Shown: positions 1-10,120, numbered from the stretch's first letter. The stretch: 58,235 nucleotides of DNA from Sorangium cellulosum (GCF_001589285.1 NZ_JEMA01000591.1:1-58235), one strand, 5' to 3'. A program made the numbers and translations. The notes: generated by a model not told the origin, from the sequence alone.

Positions 1-2
1 TC

Positions 3-674
3 CCGCCGCCGCGGCGCGAGGCGGCGCAGCCGGGCGATCCGCGCGCGCGCCTGCGCCTGCGCGTCGAGGGGCCCGGCGAGGTCACGCACCTGCTCCTGTT
101 CCAGCGCGTCGACTCGGTCGACCTGGGGCGCGCGCCGTCCGGCGACGAGGCCGAGCTCCTGCGCGTCCCCGGCGCGGCGCACCTGCCGCCGGGCGCGGGG
201 GTGCGCCTGCGCCTCGGGGGCGAGATCCTCGCCCCGCAGGTAAAGAGCCTTTCCGATCCCGACGTGGCCGGGGCGCCGCCCTCGCGGCGCGTGGTGCTCG
301 ACCTCGCGCTCGTCGACGGCCAGCGCGCGCGGGTCTGGGCCGTCTCGGTCACGCGGGACGGGGTCGCGTCGGCGCCCGAGGCGTGGGCGATCGCGATGCC
401 GCGGGCCGCCCTTTCGGCCCCCGCGCTCTCGGTCTCGTCGAGCCCGCCCGATCTGCTCTTCACCTGGACCTGGCCGTCCCCGGCCGCCGCGACCGAGGTC
501 ATCCTCGAGGCTGCTCCCGCCGATCGCGACGCCTGGTCGCGCGTCTCCGGGCGGATCGCGCGCGACGTCGCGGCGCACGCGCACCGCCCCGCGCCGGGCG
601 TCTCCCGCTACCGCCTGCGCGCGCTCTCGCTCGACGGGCGCGACGCGCTCTCCGCCGAGGTGACGCCCTCATGA
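3..674 (+). CDS. C-terminal part of a protein with a fibronectin-III-like end (5' end outside window)
   Basis: The frame is open from the first bases of the window to the stop at 672-674, so only the last 223 codons are visible and the start lies upstream. The last 90 residues or so look like a beta-sandwich of fibronectin type III style: alternating hydrophobic strands, a FTWTWP strand and a closing RYRLRAL strand. No catalytic motif is seen. Its stop overlaps the start of the next gene (ATGA at 671-674), so the two are translationally coupled and probably act together. The function is unknown. Confidence 0.7.
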   Translation, partial: PPPRREAAQPGDPRARLRLRVEGPGEVTHLLLFQRVDSVDLGRAPSGDEAELLRVPGAAHLPPGAGVRLRLGGEILAPQVKSLSDPDVAGAPPSRRVVLDLALVDGQRARVWAVSVTRDGVASAPEAWAIAMPRAALSAPALSVSSSPPDLLFTWTWPSPAAATEVILEAAPADRDAWSRVSGRIARDVAAHAHRPAPGVSRYRLRALSLDGRDALSAEVTPS

Positions 675-3600
675 GCCGGATCCGACTCTACACGCTCCTC
701 GGCGTGAGCACCCCGGACGAGGCCGCCGAGCGCTGGCCGCGCGACCTCGTGCGCCCCTTCGTCGGCGTCCTGGAGGGGGGCAGGGACGCGCTCTACCGCG
801 ACCTCATGATCCACCTCCAGGACGCGCTGGAGCTGCGCGGGCTCCGCCCCGGCGCCGACGGCGACAGGCTGGGGCTCGTGGCCGACGTGCACGTGACCCC
901 GCCCCCCGTCGCGCTGCCGCTCGTGATGGCGCAGCTCCCGGAGGTCGCGTTCCACCTGCGCGCGACGGCGAACCTCCCCGCGACGCTGTTCGTGACCCGC
1001 GGGCCCGGGGGCGCGCTGGAGGTGGCGATCCAGGGGCTCCCGGTGGCGATGCACCTGCCGTCCGGGTTCGTCCAGCCGCTCTACACCGAGGAGGAGCTCG
1101 CCGGCGTCGTCGGCGATCCCCCCGACAAGCTGCTCACCGACGCGTTCGAGCCCGATCACGCGGACAGCCTGGAGATCGTCGCCAGCGAGTCGGGCCCGAC
1201 GCGGGTCAGCGTGCGCGTGAACGTGCGCCTCACCGAGACCGGCGACTTCCTGTTCGACACTGTCGTGCCGCTCTCGATCGGCGCGTGCAAGCTCTCCGGG
1301 CTCCCCTGCCGCGGCCTCCACGACGTGCAGCTCATCCCGTCGCCGCGCCCGCGCCACGTCGAGCGCGGGCGCGAGGGGCCCGAGATCGCGCTCGAGTGGG
1401 CGCGCCACGACATCTCGATCGCCGACACCGACGCGAGCTTTCCCGGGCTGATCACGATCCGGACGATCGATCTCGACACCGCGCGCGGCCCGCTGAAGGG
1501 GCTCGCCGAGCGGATCCGCGCGCGCCGCGACGAGGCCGACCCCGTCGAGCTCGTCCTCGAGGACGTCGCGATCCCGTTCCGCACAGCGCCGCCGCTGCCG
1601 ATCCCCACGCACGGCCGCTTCCACCTGCGCCGCAGCATCGTCGCGGGCGACGCGGGGGGCGAGACGTGGGATCTGCGCGACGCGCCTGTCGAGATCGAGG
1701 TGCGCGGGACGTACCTGAAGCTGTTCCGGCTCATGCTCCAGACCCCGGGGGGCGGCGAGTCGCCCGCGGCGTTCGACGTGAAGTGGAGCGACTCGCCCGA
1801 CGACCCGACCGGCGCGCTGCAGGGCGAGGTCACGCTCACCGACGGCGGCGAGCTCCTCGTCGGCGCGCTGAACCCGGCGCCTGTCACGTTCCTGCGCGTC
1901 CTCGGGGCCCACGTGCGCCTCGGCGCGCTCCGCTTCGGGGTGTCGCTGAAGAAGGTGTTCGACGGCGACGACGACGCCTGGACCGATGTCCTCGCGCTGC
2001 TCGGCGACTTCCAGATCGACACGGTCCGCGACGGGCAGATCTTCGAGCTCCAGGACGCGTCGGGGAAGCCGGGGTTCCAGGTGCTCCACGACGTCGGCTG
2101 GGCGTTCGGCAAGCCGTCGCTCGGCAGCCTGTACGACCCCGACGGGCTCGACTTCGTGTTCGCCGACAAGCTCCGCCTGCGCATCGAGGAGCTCGGCCTT
2201 GTGACCGAGAACAACGGCGGGCTCTACCTGCTCGTGACGGCGGGGCTCAGCACGCCGCTCGGCGAGGCCACGCCCCCCGAGCCCGCCGAGGTCGGCGCGC
2301 CGGCGGCGCCCGCCACGACAGCGTCCACCGACGACGCGCGGCGCAAGGGGTTCGGCCTGCGCCTGCACCGGCTGCGGGTGCTGCTCGCGCGGAGCAACGA
2401 CACCCAGGCGCCGTGGCTCCTCGACGGGATCAGCTTCTTCGCCCGCAAGGGGAAGTTCGAGCTGGCCGGCATGGGGATGGTCAGCGCGTACGACCAGGGG
2501 GCGAACCACCACCGCGAGATCGGGATCGAGCTCTCGTTCCGCTTCGACGCGCTGGGGCGCACGTTCGATCTCGGCGGGCAGCTCCTCCACGGGCGCGTGA
2601 CCGGCGCCGACGAGTTCACCTACCTGCTGCTCGCGCTCTCGTTCGGGCGCCTGCCGCTCGGCGCCACCGAGCTCGCCAACGTGCGCGTGCTGTTCACGTC
2701 GAACCTCGCGCCGCGCCTCTCGCCTCCCGACGGCCACGGCCAGTCCATGCGCCTGTTCCGCTGGTACAAGCAGAACGGCGACGCCATCGCGGTGCCGCTC
2801 TCGCGCAAGCTGACCGCGTGGCAGCCCGCCGAGGGCGCCGGCGCGGCGGGGATCGGGCTCACGATCCACCTCGCCGCGACGCGGGCGATGGGGCTCGACG
2901 GCTTCCTCTTCTACCACGAGGGCGCCGGCGAGCAGGGGCTGCTCGCCGGCGTCGAGCTCTACCTGGCGAAGTCGAAGAAGCCGATCGCGTTCGGCGTCTT
3001 CGAGTGGGACATGCAGCGCGACAAGTTCGGGCTGCTCCTCGGGATCGCGCTCGGGCTGGAGAACCTCCTCGGCGACGATCTCCCCGGCTTCCTGGCCGAT
3101 CTCGCCGCGCTCACCGGGACCTTCTTCTACGGCAACAAGCCGGACACGCTCGCGATCGGGCAGTACAACGATCCGTCGACCTGGCTGCAGTTCCGCTTCG
3201 CCTTCGGCGGGCGCGTCAGCTTCGGGATCTCGGCCGCTTTCTGTCACCATCGCGTGGACGAGGCCGACGCGCTCGACCCCACCGTCGAGAGCGTCAACGT
3301 CTGGGCGCTCAGCCTCTCCCTGCAGGGGGGCGGGAAGCTCGGGCCGCTCGGGAGCCTGCAGGTCTACCTGACCGTGCAGGTCGTGATGGGGCAGTGGCGC
3401 AACGAGGGGATGGCGTCGGGGCACCAGTTCGTCGTCGAGGCCGGGATCCGCTGCAAGGTGTTCGGCTGCTTCAACTTCGGCGCGCACGTGAAGGTCGACG
3501 TCGCGGCGCTCGGCCCCGGCGACCCGACCTACCACCGCAAGAGCACTGTCTTCCGGATCGAGACCCCCTGGTACCTGCCCGATCTGACCTTCCGCTGGGA

Positions 3601-6600
3601 GAGCCAGGACGGGACGCCGGTCCCCGAGGCGATGCCTGTCGTGTCGCTGCCGCTCGCGAGCGCGTCGGCGCACCGCCCCGCGGGCCCGCGCGAGGCGGTG
3701 GCGATCGGCGTCACCCGCCCGGCGGGGGGCCTTGGCGACGGGCCCACGTACGCGCTCCGGGCGCTGCGCGACGCGGCGCCGGCGAGCCCCTCGGACGCGG
3801 ACCTGGCGGCGCTCCGCCCGGTCGCCGTGGACAGCGTGATCGCGCTCGACCTGGGCGCCTCGTGCGACGCGTGGGCGACAGCCCTGCCCAGCACCACGAG
3901 CACCGCGGGCGGCGCCCAGCGCTCGAACGACCTGGAGGCGCGCTACGAGATCGTCGAGATCGGCGTGCGCCGCCGCCGCCGCTTCGGCGACGGCGTCTGG
4001 CGCGATCTCCTCGACCCGCTGACGACCCGCGTCGACGCGCTGGGAGGCCTCTCGGCCGAGGAGCTCGCGGCGCGCTTCCGCCCCGTTGTCACGTTCGACT
4101 GGGACCCGGACGTGCACCGGGTGGGGCGCGTCGACCCGCGGCGGCTGCTCGTCAACGCGGACACGCCCTACACCTTCGCGACGCGCAACCCCGAGGCGGA
4201 CGAGATCGTCGCGGCGACGCTGCCCGGCTGGCCCTGCTGCCGGCGCGCCGATCGGCCTGTGCGATGGCACGTCGTCCACTTCCACGACACGCCGCCGGGC
4301 GTGCGCACGCCGGCGATCGAGCGCTTCAGCGAGAGCGCGAGCACGCTCCGCTGGGTCGGGGGGCGCCCGCCCGTCGTGATGCCGCCCCAGGTCGCGCCCG
4401 GCGGGACCAACGTCGCCGCCGTCGGCCTGGGCGCGCGCCCCGCCGGGGTGATCGCCGCGGTGAGCTTCGACGAGCCGGCGGCGATCTGCGAGGTGTACGC
4501 GGCCTGGAAGCCGCTCCACTCCGCCGCTGCGCTTGTCGTGGAGGCGTACCGCGGCCTCGAGGTCGTGGCCTCGCTCAAGTTCGCGATCTCCGACGTGTCG
4601 CCCCCCGCGCCGATCCAGGTGAGCGCGCCGGACGGGATGACCTCGCTGCTCCTCCGCAAGGAAGGGGACGTCGAGCCTGACAGCGGGGAGCCGCCGGTCG
4701 AGCTGATCTCGCTCCGCTACCGCACGCTGCGCGAGGCCTACGAGCTCCTCCTCGACCTGCTCCGCTGCGATGCGCAGGACGAGCGCGCGCACGGCGCCGG
4801 GCGGCTGGGCTGGCTCCCCAACACCGACTACGAGATCACGCTCCGCACCCGCGTCGTGCTCGGCTACGCCGCGGCGGGCGACCAGGACGCTGTCGTCGAG
4901 CAGAAGGCGTACTTCCGCACGCGCGGTCCGCTCGGCCTGAACGCGTGCTCGTTCGCCGGCGAGGAGATCGACCCGTACGTCGAGTCGCGCTACCCGGCGC
5001 CCGCCGATCGCCTCTACCGCGCCGAGGCGCTCGCGGTGGCGTTCGACGAGCGGCTGAACGTGCTCCTCCCCGTCGACCGCGCGCCGGCGCCGGGTGATCC
5101 GGAGGAGCGCCAGCAGCTCGTCCGCTGGGTGCTTGTCGTCGACAAGGTCGGTGGCGCGGCGGGGCTGGAGCGGATCTCGCAGACGGTCAAGGACTGGATC
5201 GTCGCGCACCGCGGCGCGCCGTCGCCGCCGACAACGCCGCCGCGCCGGCCGCGGATCCTCGACGCCGAGGTGCTGAGCGCGCCGATCCGCCGCGCGCCGT
5301 CGACCGACCCGCGCCGGCTCCGCCTGGAGAACATGATGGCGCGGCCGGGCGCGTGCGCCGCGCCGCGGCGGATCCACGCCTCGCAGCTCCTCGTGCACCA
5401 GCCTGTCGATCCCGGCGCGCCGGCCGGGGTGCCCGCGCGCTGGGAGCCCGACGAGGAGTACCGCGTCAGCGTGCGCGCGGAGGGGGCGCCGTTCATCGAT
5501 CGCGGCCGCTTCGAGCCTGAGGACGCGACCGCGTGCACCTTCGTGGCGGAGAGCGGCGCCGCCGCGGCCTGGACGGTTGACGACGGCGCGCTCCGCCCGG
5601 CCGCGTTCCCGCCCGGCGACGCGGCGCAGCTCGCGCTTGTCGGCGACGGGGCGGGCTGGGAGCATGTCCAGGTACGCGCGACAGTCGATCCCGAGGGGGG
5701 CGAGGCCGGGATCGCTGTCGCGGTCGTGGGCGCGCCGGTGGCGCAGGCGATCTTCGCGCTCATCGACGAGCGGGGCGGGGCGCGGCGGCTGCGCCTGGTC
5801 GAGCGGCGCGGCGGCGTTGTGCGCGAGCTCGCGGCGCGTCCGCTCGCGGACGACGCGACGCGCCCCTACGTGCTCGAGGTGACGTCGTACGACGATCGCG
5901 TGCGCGCCGCGGTGGGCGACGTGGTGGTCCAGCCGGACGAGGATCGCGGCGCGGTGCGGGGCGGGCGGATCGGCCTCTGCGCGCGCGGCGGCGGGCGCTT
6001 CGCCGGGCTCGCGGTGCAGGGGCTCGACGTCTGGCGCGCGCACCTCCGGACCAGCCGGTACATGGATTTCCCTGCGCACATCGACAGCTGGGACGGGGCG
6101 CTGCCGGAGCTTCCGCTGGGCGTGGCCGGGGCGCCGACCACGACGGCGGCCGCGCTCCTCGCCGAGGACGCGCGCGCGATCGCCGCGGCGATGGCGGCGG
6201 GCGCGGACGCCGAGGCGCGCGACGCCCTGTTCCGCCGCTGGATCGCGGCGCTCTCGGTGCCGCTCCGCGAGCGGCCGTCGCGGCTCGCGCTCACGCGGCT
6301 TGTCGCGGGGGGCGCGACCGAGCTCCTCCTCGTCGAGAGCCCCGAGCCGCTCGCGTTCAGCCGCGACGTGACCCTGTCGGTGCACCGCCGCGCGAGCGCT
6401 CCGGAGCCGGCCCCGACGCCGCCGCGCTGGCCGCCGTCACCGATCCGGGGCAGGTCGCGCCCGTCGCCGTTCGCGAGCTTCCTGGAGCAGATCGAGCTCG
6501 CCGACGACGCGCTGCTGGTCCCGCCGATCCCGAGCGAGCTGCGCGCGCTCCGGCGCCTCGTCCGCGTCGAGCGCGCGCGGGGCGAGCGCTTGCGGGACGA

Positions 6601-7003
6601 GCGCGTGTTCCACGTGTACGAGCTGCCGCCGCGGGTCGACCCGACCATGACGAACCGTGCGCCGCGCGTGGCGACGCTGGTCCCGGGCGACAGGATCCCG
6701 GAGAGCTACGCCGCGCTCGGAGCCGGCGAGCTGGGGCTCTTCGACGAGCGCAACAGGCCGCTGCTCGCGCCCGAGCCGATCCCCGAGCCGCCTGCGTACG
6801 CCGAGGTCCCGGTCGTGATCCTCGGCAGCGGCGACGAGCTGCGCGCGCTCGTGATCCCGGTGGGCCCGTCGGGGGACCACGCGCCGTTCGAGGCCGGCGA
6901 GCATCGCCTCCGGTTCGCGATCGACCGCGCGCGCTGGCGCAGCGAGACAGCGGACGACGTGTCGCGCTACCGCGCGGCGAGCACGCGCGTCGTCGGCTGG
7001 TGA
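671..7003 (+). CDS. Very large protein of unknown function (2110 residues)
   Basis: I chose the ATG at 671 because it overlaps the upstream stop (ATGA) and begins MSRIRLYTLL. The frame also opens upstream to 383, but that stretch lies inside the previous gene and reads as a shadow. There is no signal peptide and no clear membrane segment. Residues 1-1000 are rich in short beta strands. Around residues 1634-1786 a stretch from WTVDDGALRP to GLDVW has the character of a concanavalin-A-like jelly roll. No enzyme motif or family name is recognised. Size, beta-rich make-up and coupling to a fibronectin-like protein suggest a structural or adhesive role. This is inference only. Confidence 0.75.
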   Translation: MSRIRLYTLLGVSTPDEAAERWPRDLVRPFVGVLEGGRDALYRDLMIHLQDALELRGLRPGADGDRLGLVADVHVTPPPVALPLVMAQLPEVAFHLRATANLPATLFVTRGPGGALEVAIQGLPVAMHLPSGFVQPLYTEEELAGVVGDPPDKLLTDAFEPDHADSLEIVASESGPTRVSVRVNVRLTETGDFLFDTVVPLSIGACKLSGLPCRGLHDVQLIPSPRPRHVERGREGPEIALEWARHDISIADTDASFPGLITIRTIDLDTARGPLKGLAERIRARRDEADPVELVLEDVAIPFRTAPPLPIPTHGRFHLRRSIVAGDAGGETWDLRDAPVEIEVRGTYLKLFRLMLQTPGGGESPAAFDVKWSDSPDDPTGALQGEVTLTDGGELLVGALNPAPVTFLRVLGAHVRLGALRFGVSLKKVFDGDDDAWTDVLALLGDFQIDTVRDGQIFELQDASGKPGFQVLHDVGWAFGKPSLGSLYDPDGLDFVFADKLRLRIEELGLVTENNGGLYLLVTAGLSTPLGEATPPEPAEVGAPAAPATTASTDDARRKGFGLRLHRLRVLLARSNDTQAPWLLDGISFFARKGKFELAGMGMVSAYDQGANHHREIGIELSFRFDALGRTFDLGGQLLHGRVTGADEFTYLLLALSFGRLPLGATELANVRVLFTSNLAPRLSPPDGHGQSMRLFRWYKQNGDAIAVPLSRKLTAWQPAEGAGAAGIGLTIHLAATRAMGLDGFLFYHEGAGEQGLLAGVELYLAKSKKPIAFGVFEWDMQRDKFGLLLGIALGLENLLGDDLPGFLADLAALTGTFFYGNKPDTLAIGQYNDPSTWLQFRFAFGGRVSFGISAAFCHHRVDEADALDPTVESVNVWALSLSLQGGGKLGPLGSLQVYLTVQVVMGQWRNEGMASGHQFVVEAGIRCKVFGCFNFGAHVKVDVAALGPGDPTYHRKSTVFRIETPWYLPDLTFRWESQDGTPVPEAMPVVSLPLASASAHRPAGPREAVAIGVTRPAGGLGDGPTYALRALRDAAPASPSDADLAALRPVAVDSVIALDLGASCDAWATALPSTTSTAGGAQRSNDLEARYEIVEIGVRRRRRFGDGVWRDLLDPLTTRVDALGGLSAEELAARFRPVVTFDWDPDVHRVGRVDPRRLLVNADTPYTFATRNPEADEIVAATLPGWPCCRRADRPVRWHVVHFHDTPPGVRTPAIERFSESASTLRWVGGRPPVVMPPQVAPGGTNVAAVGLGARPAGVIAAVSFDEPAAICEVYAAWKPLHSAAALVVEAYRGLEVVASLKFAISDVSPPAPIQVSAPDGMTSLLLRKEGDVEPDSGEPPVELISLRYRTLREAYELLLDLLRCDAQDERAHGAGRLGWLPNTDYEITLRTRVVLGYAAAGDQDAVVEQKAYFRTRGPLGLNACSFAGEEIDPYVESRYPAPADRLYRAEALAVAFDERLNVLLPVDRAPAPGDPEERQQLVRWVLVVDKVGGAAGLERISQTVKDWIVAHRGAPSPPTTPPRRPRILDAEVLSAPIRRAPSTDPRRLRLENMMARPGACAAPRRIHASQLLVHQPVDPGAPAGVPARWEPDEEYRVSVRAEGAPFIDRGRFEPEDATACTFVAESGAAAAWTVDDGALRPAAFPPGDAAQLALVGDGAGWEHVQVRATVDPEGGEAGIAVAVVGAPVAQAIFALIDERGGARRLRLVERRGGVVRELAARPLADDATRPYVLEVTSYDDRVRAAVGDVVVQPDEDRGAVRGGRIGLCARGGGRFAGLAVQGLDVWRAHLRTSRYMDFPAHIDSWDGALPELPLGVAGAPTTTAAALLAEDARAIAAAMAAGADAEARDALFRRWIAALSVPLRERPSRLALTRLVAGGATELLLVESPEPLAFSRDVTLSVHRRASAPEPAPTPPRWPPSPIRGRSRPSPFASFLEQIELADDALLVPPIPSELRALRRLVRVERARGERLRDERVFHVYELPPRVDPTMTNRAPRVATLVPGDRIPESYAALGAGELGLFDERNRPLLAPEPIPEPPAYAEVPVVILGSGDELRALVIPVGPSGDHAPFEAGEHRLRFAIDRARWRSETADDVSRYRAASTRVVGW

Positions 7004-7314
7004 CGCCCGCGGGCCCCGGGGGCTGACCCGATCGGCGTCGGCCTCCATCGTCAGGCAGATGGCAGCGCGCAGGGCCATCTCGACGGACACGCGATCATGA
7101 GCGCCGCGGGCCGAACCCCGACCCCGAGAGGCTGAGAGGCCCTGCAAAGGGTAGTGCCCCGTTCATCCAACTGACGTGTGCCAGGTCACCCCTTGTCCTG
7201 GCCATCGACGAACATCTCGGAGCATGTCGGTACGACGTGTCGGATGACGTGTCGGATGAGGCGTCCGGCAGGCCTCCGTCGCGTCGCTCCTGCACATCCG
7301 GTACAGTCACGGGC
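7004..7314 (+). other. Intergenic region with a 12-bp tandem repeat
   Basis: This is a 311-base gap between two rightward genes. GCCCGCGGGC, a perfect 10-bp palindrome just after the stop at 7003, could be part of a hairpin. An exact 12-bp tandem repeat, GACGTGTCGGAT, lies at 7234-7245 and 7246-7257, about 60-80 bases upstream of the next start. It could be a regulator site or a short slippage repeat. No convincing -35/-10 pair is visible. Confidence 0.4.
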
Positions 7315-9060
7315 ATGGCCCCTCCCGCCGATCACGGCGTCCAGAAGACGTACCGGCTCCTCGGTCCCGACGGGCAGAGGTACGAGAGCACGACGCCCGG
7401 CACGCTGGGTGGTAACGCGAGGGCGAAGATCTACGGCCGCCTCGATTGCGGATCTGCGCTCGCCGCCATGCGCGATCACGGAGAGGCGTACACGCAGCAC
7501 CGGGTCTTCTTCGCGGACGAGGAGGCCGCCGTCGCGGCAGGCTACCGGCCGTGCGGCAACTGCATGCGCGACCGGTTCGTCGCATGGAGGGAGAAGCAGG
7601 CGCGTGCGCTGTCGGCGGCGAACGACGTGAGCTGGCGCGACGAGTCGCACGTCGACAGGCCCGTGGAGAACACGGCTGCCACCGACGCGGCCCATGAGAT
7701 CGCGAAGGAGCTCGGTCTCGGCGAGAGGACCGGCGTCTGGCAGCTCCCGTTGCGAGACGGCGAGGTGCTCCGGCTGCTGTTCGATCCGCCCGGCACCATC
7801 ACCGATGCGTTGAAGAGCGATCTCCGCGATGCGCTCTCCGATGCCTTCGATGGCCTCGACGTCACGCTCGCGGCGGCCGAGCCCATCGCGGGGATGAAGG
7901 CCCGGCCCGCTGCGTTCGTGGCCAGCTTCTCGATCCCGAAGGCGTCGTCCGTGTCGCTCGACGCGTTCGATCTCCTGGGCGTCTCTCATCGCGAGGACAG
8001 CTACACGACGCTCGTCGCGCGCGCCTTCGCGCACGACGCGGGCTTCCGGGCCGCGCTGCTGCCTGCCCTCGGTGTGCCAGCGACGGCCGCAGCCGAGGCC
8101 GACTGGATGTGCCGCCTGCGCGTCGGTGTGACCCCCGGCGAGGACGAGAAGAGCGTGCCTGACCTCGTCTTCTTCTCCCGCCAGGCGCGCCAGATCGTCA
8201 TCGTCGAGGCGAAGATCCACGCTGGCGAGGGCGACAGGCAGACGATGCGGTATGCCGTGCCGCAGGCGCGGGCGAAGCTGTGCCTGCGGCTCGGCCTCGA
8301 CGCCCCGGAGTCCAACCAGCGAGGCTTCTTCCTGACGCTCGACGGCACGCCGCCGAGGTCATCCTGGTTCAGGCCGCTCCGGTGGACCGTGGTGGCCGAG
8401 GCCGCGGCGGCCTCGACCCACCCGGACACGGTCGGCCTGCTCCTGCGCGAGCTCGCCGCTCGGATACGAGAGCACGACGCCTGGCCTGCGCCCGAGCCGG
8501 CGACCCCTGTGCTCCGCTATCTGCGCCGGCGCCCGGGCCTCGTCACCGAGGCGGTCGTGTTCCACCGCTTGCTCGACGCGGCCCGGATGCGGGACGAGGG
8601 GTTCGTCACCCGCCATGGACACACGGCCAACCCGGGGTGCGGCTACATCCCGCTCTTCAAATGGAGCAAGCCGTCGTGGGAGCGGCGCAGATCAGGAGGC
8701 GATCCTGGCATGTCGGTCCACTTCGAGCTCCAGTGGAACACGGCGACCGACGGGCTCGCGATCTATCTTCACTGCGAGACGAACCCGTACCTGTCGAAGA
8801 ACGATTTTCAGGCGAAGCACGGCGACGCCGCGCTGAAGGAGCACGCGGCGGTGCAGGACGAGCTGTTCGTGGAGCTCGAGCGACGAGGTGAAGCCCTCGA
8901 GTCCGCCGGGTGGACGTTCAGGCGTGGCTACAACATGCTGGCAGGCCACAAGCTTCCGAGGTTCATCCGCGTCGAAGACTTCCGCGCGAGGGTGCGCGAC
9001 CTCATCCGGGTCATGGCGGCCGTCGTTGACGGGTGGGCGCAGCGGCGGGCGGTGACCTGA
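7315..9060 (+). CDS. Ada-like zinc-binding domain fused to a PD-(D/E)XK nuclease
   Basis: The protein has 581 residues. Residues about 39-85 resemble the metal-binding fold of Ada: IYGRLDC (Cys45) followed by AGYRPCGNC (Cys80, Cys83). In that family the cysteines hold zinc and contact DNA phosphate. Residues about 280-305 read VPDLVFF then IVEAKI, giving Asp283, Glu298 and Lys300, the signature of PD-(D/E)XK nucleases; the remaining C-terminal part is helix-rich. The start is the ATG at 7315. A GTG at 7237 is in frame but would add a low-quality leader. A nuclease recruited to DNA by an Ada-type module fits DNA repair or phage defence; the role is inferred. It stands alone, followed by a convergent LysR gene. 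Confidence 0.75.
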   Translation: MAPPADHGVQKTYRLLGPDGQRYESTTPGTLGGNARAKIYGRLDCGSALAAMRDHGEAYTQHRVFFADEEAAVAAGYRPCGNCMRDRFVAWREKQARALSAANDVSWRDESHVDRPVENTAATDAAHEIAKELGLGERTGVWQLPLRDGEVLRLLFDPPGTITDALKSDLRDALSDAFDGLDVTLAAAEPIAGMKARPAAFVASFSIPKASSVSLDAFDLLGVSHREDSYTTLVARAFAHDAGFRAALLPALGVPATAAAEADWMCRLRVGVTPGEDEKSVPDLVFFSRQARQIVIVEAKIHAGEGDRQTMRYAVPQARAKLCLRLGLDAPESNQRGFFLTLDGTPPRSSWFRPLRWTVVAEAAAASTHPDTVGLLLRELAARIREHDAWPAPEPATPVLRYLRRRPGLVTEAVVFHRLLDAARMRDEGFVTRHGHTANPGCGYIPLFKWSKPSWERRRSGGDPGMSVHFELQWNTATDGLAIYLHCETNPYLSKNDFQAKHGDAALKEHAAVQDELFVELERRGEALESAGWTFRRGYNMLAGHKLPRFIRVEDFRARVRDLIRVMAAVVDGWAQRRAVT

Positions 9061-9077
9061 CGCTGGTGTCGGCAGGG

Positions 9078-9998
9078 CTACGCCGCGAGCTCCGCGATCG
9101 AGCGGCAGACGCGGCGGAGCCTGTCGCGCAGCCACCGGTGCGCGGGGTCGGCGTCGAAGCGGGGGTGCCACGCCTGCGCGACGGTGATGCCCGGCGTGGT
9201 CACGGGCAGCGGGAACGTGACGAGATCGAAGCGCGGGGCGGCGTGCGCGAGCCATTTCGAGGGGAACGCGCCGACGAGGTCGGAGCTGGCGAGGAGGAGC
9301 AGCGCCGCGTAGTGGCCCGACGCCACGGCCGCGGTGGTCCGGGCGAGCCCTTTCTTCTTGAGCGCGTCGTCGATGGGGCCCCAGGTCTTGCCCAGCCGGG
9401 AGACGCCGAGGTGGGGGTGCTCGACGAAGCGCTGCAGCGTCACCTTGCCGGACGCGAGCGGGCTGCCGCGGCGCACGACGCCCACGAAGCGGTCCCTGGC
9501 GAGCGCCTGCACGCGGATCTCCGGGCCCATGTCGCCGATGATGCCGACGTCGAGATCGATCCGGCCCTCGCGGAGCGCGGCCACGTCCTCGTCGCCCTCG
9601 GGGAGGAAGCGGACGGTGACGCGCGGGGCCTCGGCCCGCAGCGCGTCGAGGAGCGGCGCGCCGAGGAGCCCGATCATGCCGTCGCTGGTCCTGATGGCGA
9701 AGGTGCGGGTCAGCGCGGAGACGTCGAGCGCGCCCCGCTCGCGGAGGACCGCGCTGGCCGAGGCGACCACCGCGCGCACGCGCGGGCGCAGCTCCGCGGC
9801 GCGGGGCGTGGGCACGAGCCGCCGGCCGGCGCGCACGAGGATCGGGTCGCCCACCGCCTCGCGGACGCGCGCGAGCGTGCGGCTCATCGCCGAGGGGCTG
9901 AGGTGCATCCGCTTCGCGGCCACGAGGACGCTCTCCTCCTCGAGGAGCACGTCGAGCGCGACGAGCAGGTTCAGATCCATGGAGTGCACGGGACGCAT
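9078..9998 (-). CDS. LysR-family transcriptional regulator
   Basis: This is a 306-residue protein of standard LysR length. The N-terminal winged helix-turn-helix (about residues 7-65) includes the typical AKRMHLSPSAMSRTLARVRE recognition region, and the rest is the periplasmic-binding-like effector domain. LysR proteins bind a site between themselves and a divergent target. Here the divergent neighbour is the O-methyltransferase at 10121, so that gene is the likely target. The start is the ATG ending at 9998; an in-frame ATG at MDLNLLV, six codons later, is equally plausible. The ligand is unknown. Confidence 0.9.
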   Translation of the reverse strand: MRPVHSMDLNLLVALDVLLEEESVLVAAKRMHLSPSAMSRTLARVREAVGDPILVRAGRRLVPTPRAAELRPRVRAVVASASAVLRERGALDVSALTRTFAIRTSDGMIGLLGAPLLDALRAEAPRVTVRFLPEGDEDVAALREGRIDLDVGIIGDMGPEIRVQALARDRFVGVVRRGSPLASGKVTLQRFVEHPHLGVSRLGKTWGPIDDALKKKGLARTTAAVASGHYAALLLLASSDLVGAFPSKWLAHAAPRFDLVTFPLPVTTPGITVAQAWHPRFDADPAHRWLRDRLRRVCRSIAELAA

Positions 9999-10120
9999 TT
10001 ATACCTTACCGTGCATGCACTGGAAGTCATCTCTCGGCGGGTGCAGGTTGCCTGTCGAACAGGGCAGCAGCGTGCCGTCGCCGTCAGCGCCGTCAGCCTG
10101 CCCGGAGGAGACATGACATC
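9999..10120. promoter_or_regulatory. Divergent promoter region with a perfect 10-bp palindrome
   Basis: This is the 122-base gap between the divergent LysR and O-methyltransferase genes. It contains GTGCATGCAC, a perfect palindrome at 10011-10020, close to the LysR start, where auto-regulatory LysR sites usually lie. An AGGAG ribosome-binding site sits at 10104-10108, before the methyltransferase start. That the palindrome is the LysR site is inference. Confidence 0.5.

Noticed and set aside
608..6385. A 1925-codon open frame on the minus strand opposite the large gene
   Set aside because: It is the antisense shadow of a GC-rich gene: the composition is Arg/Glu/Ala-rich without domains, while the plus frame has proper codon bias and overlaps its neighbour cleanly.
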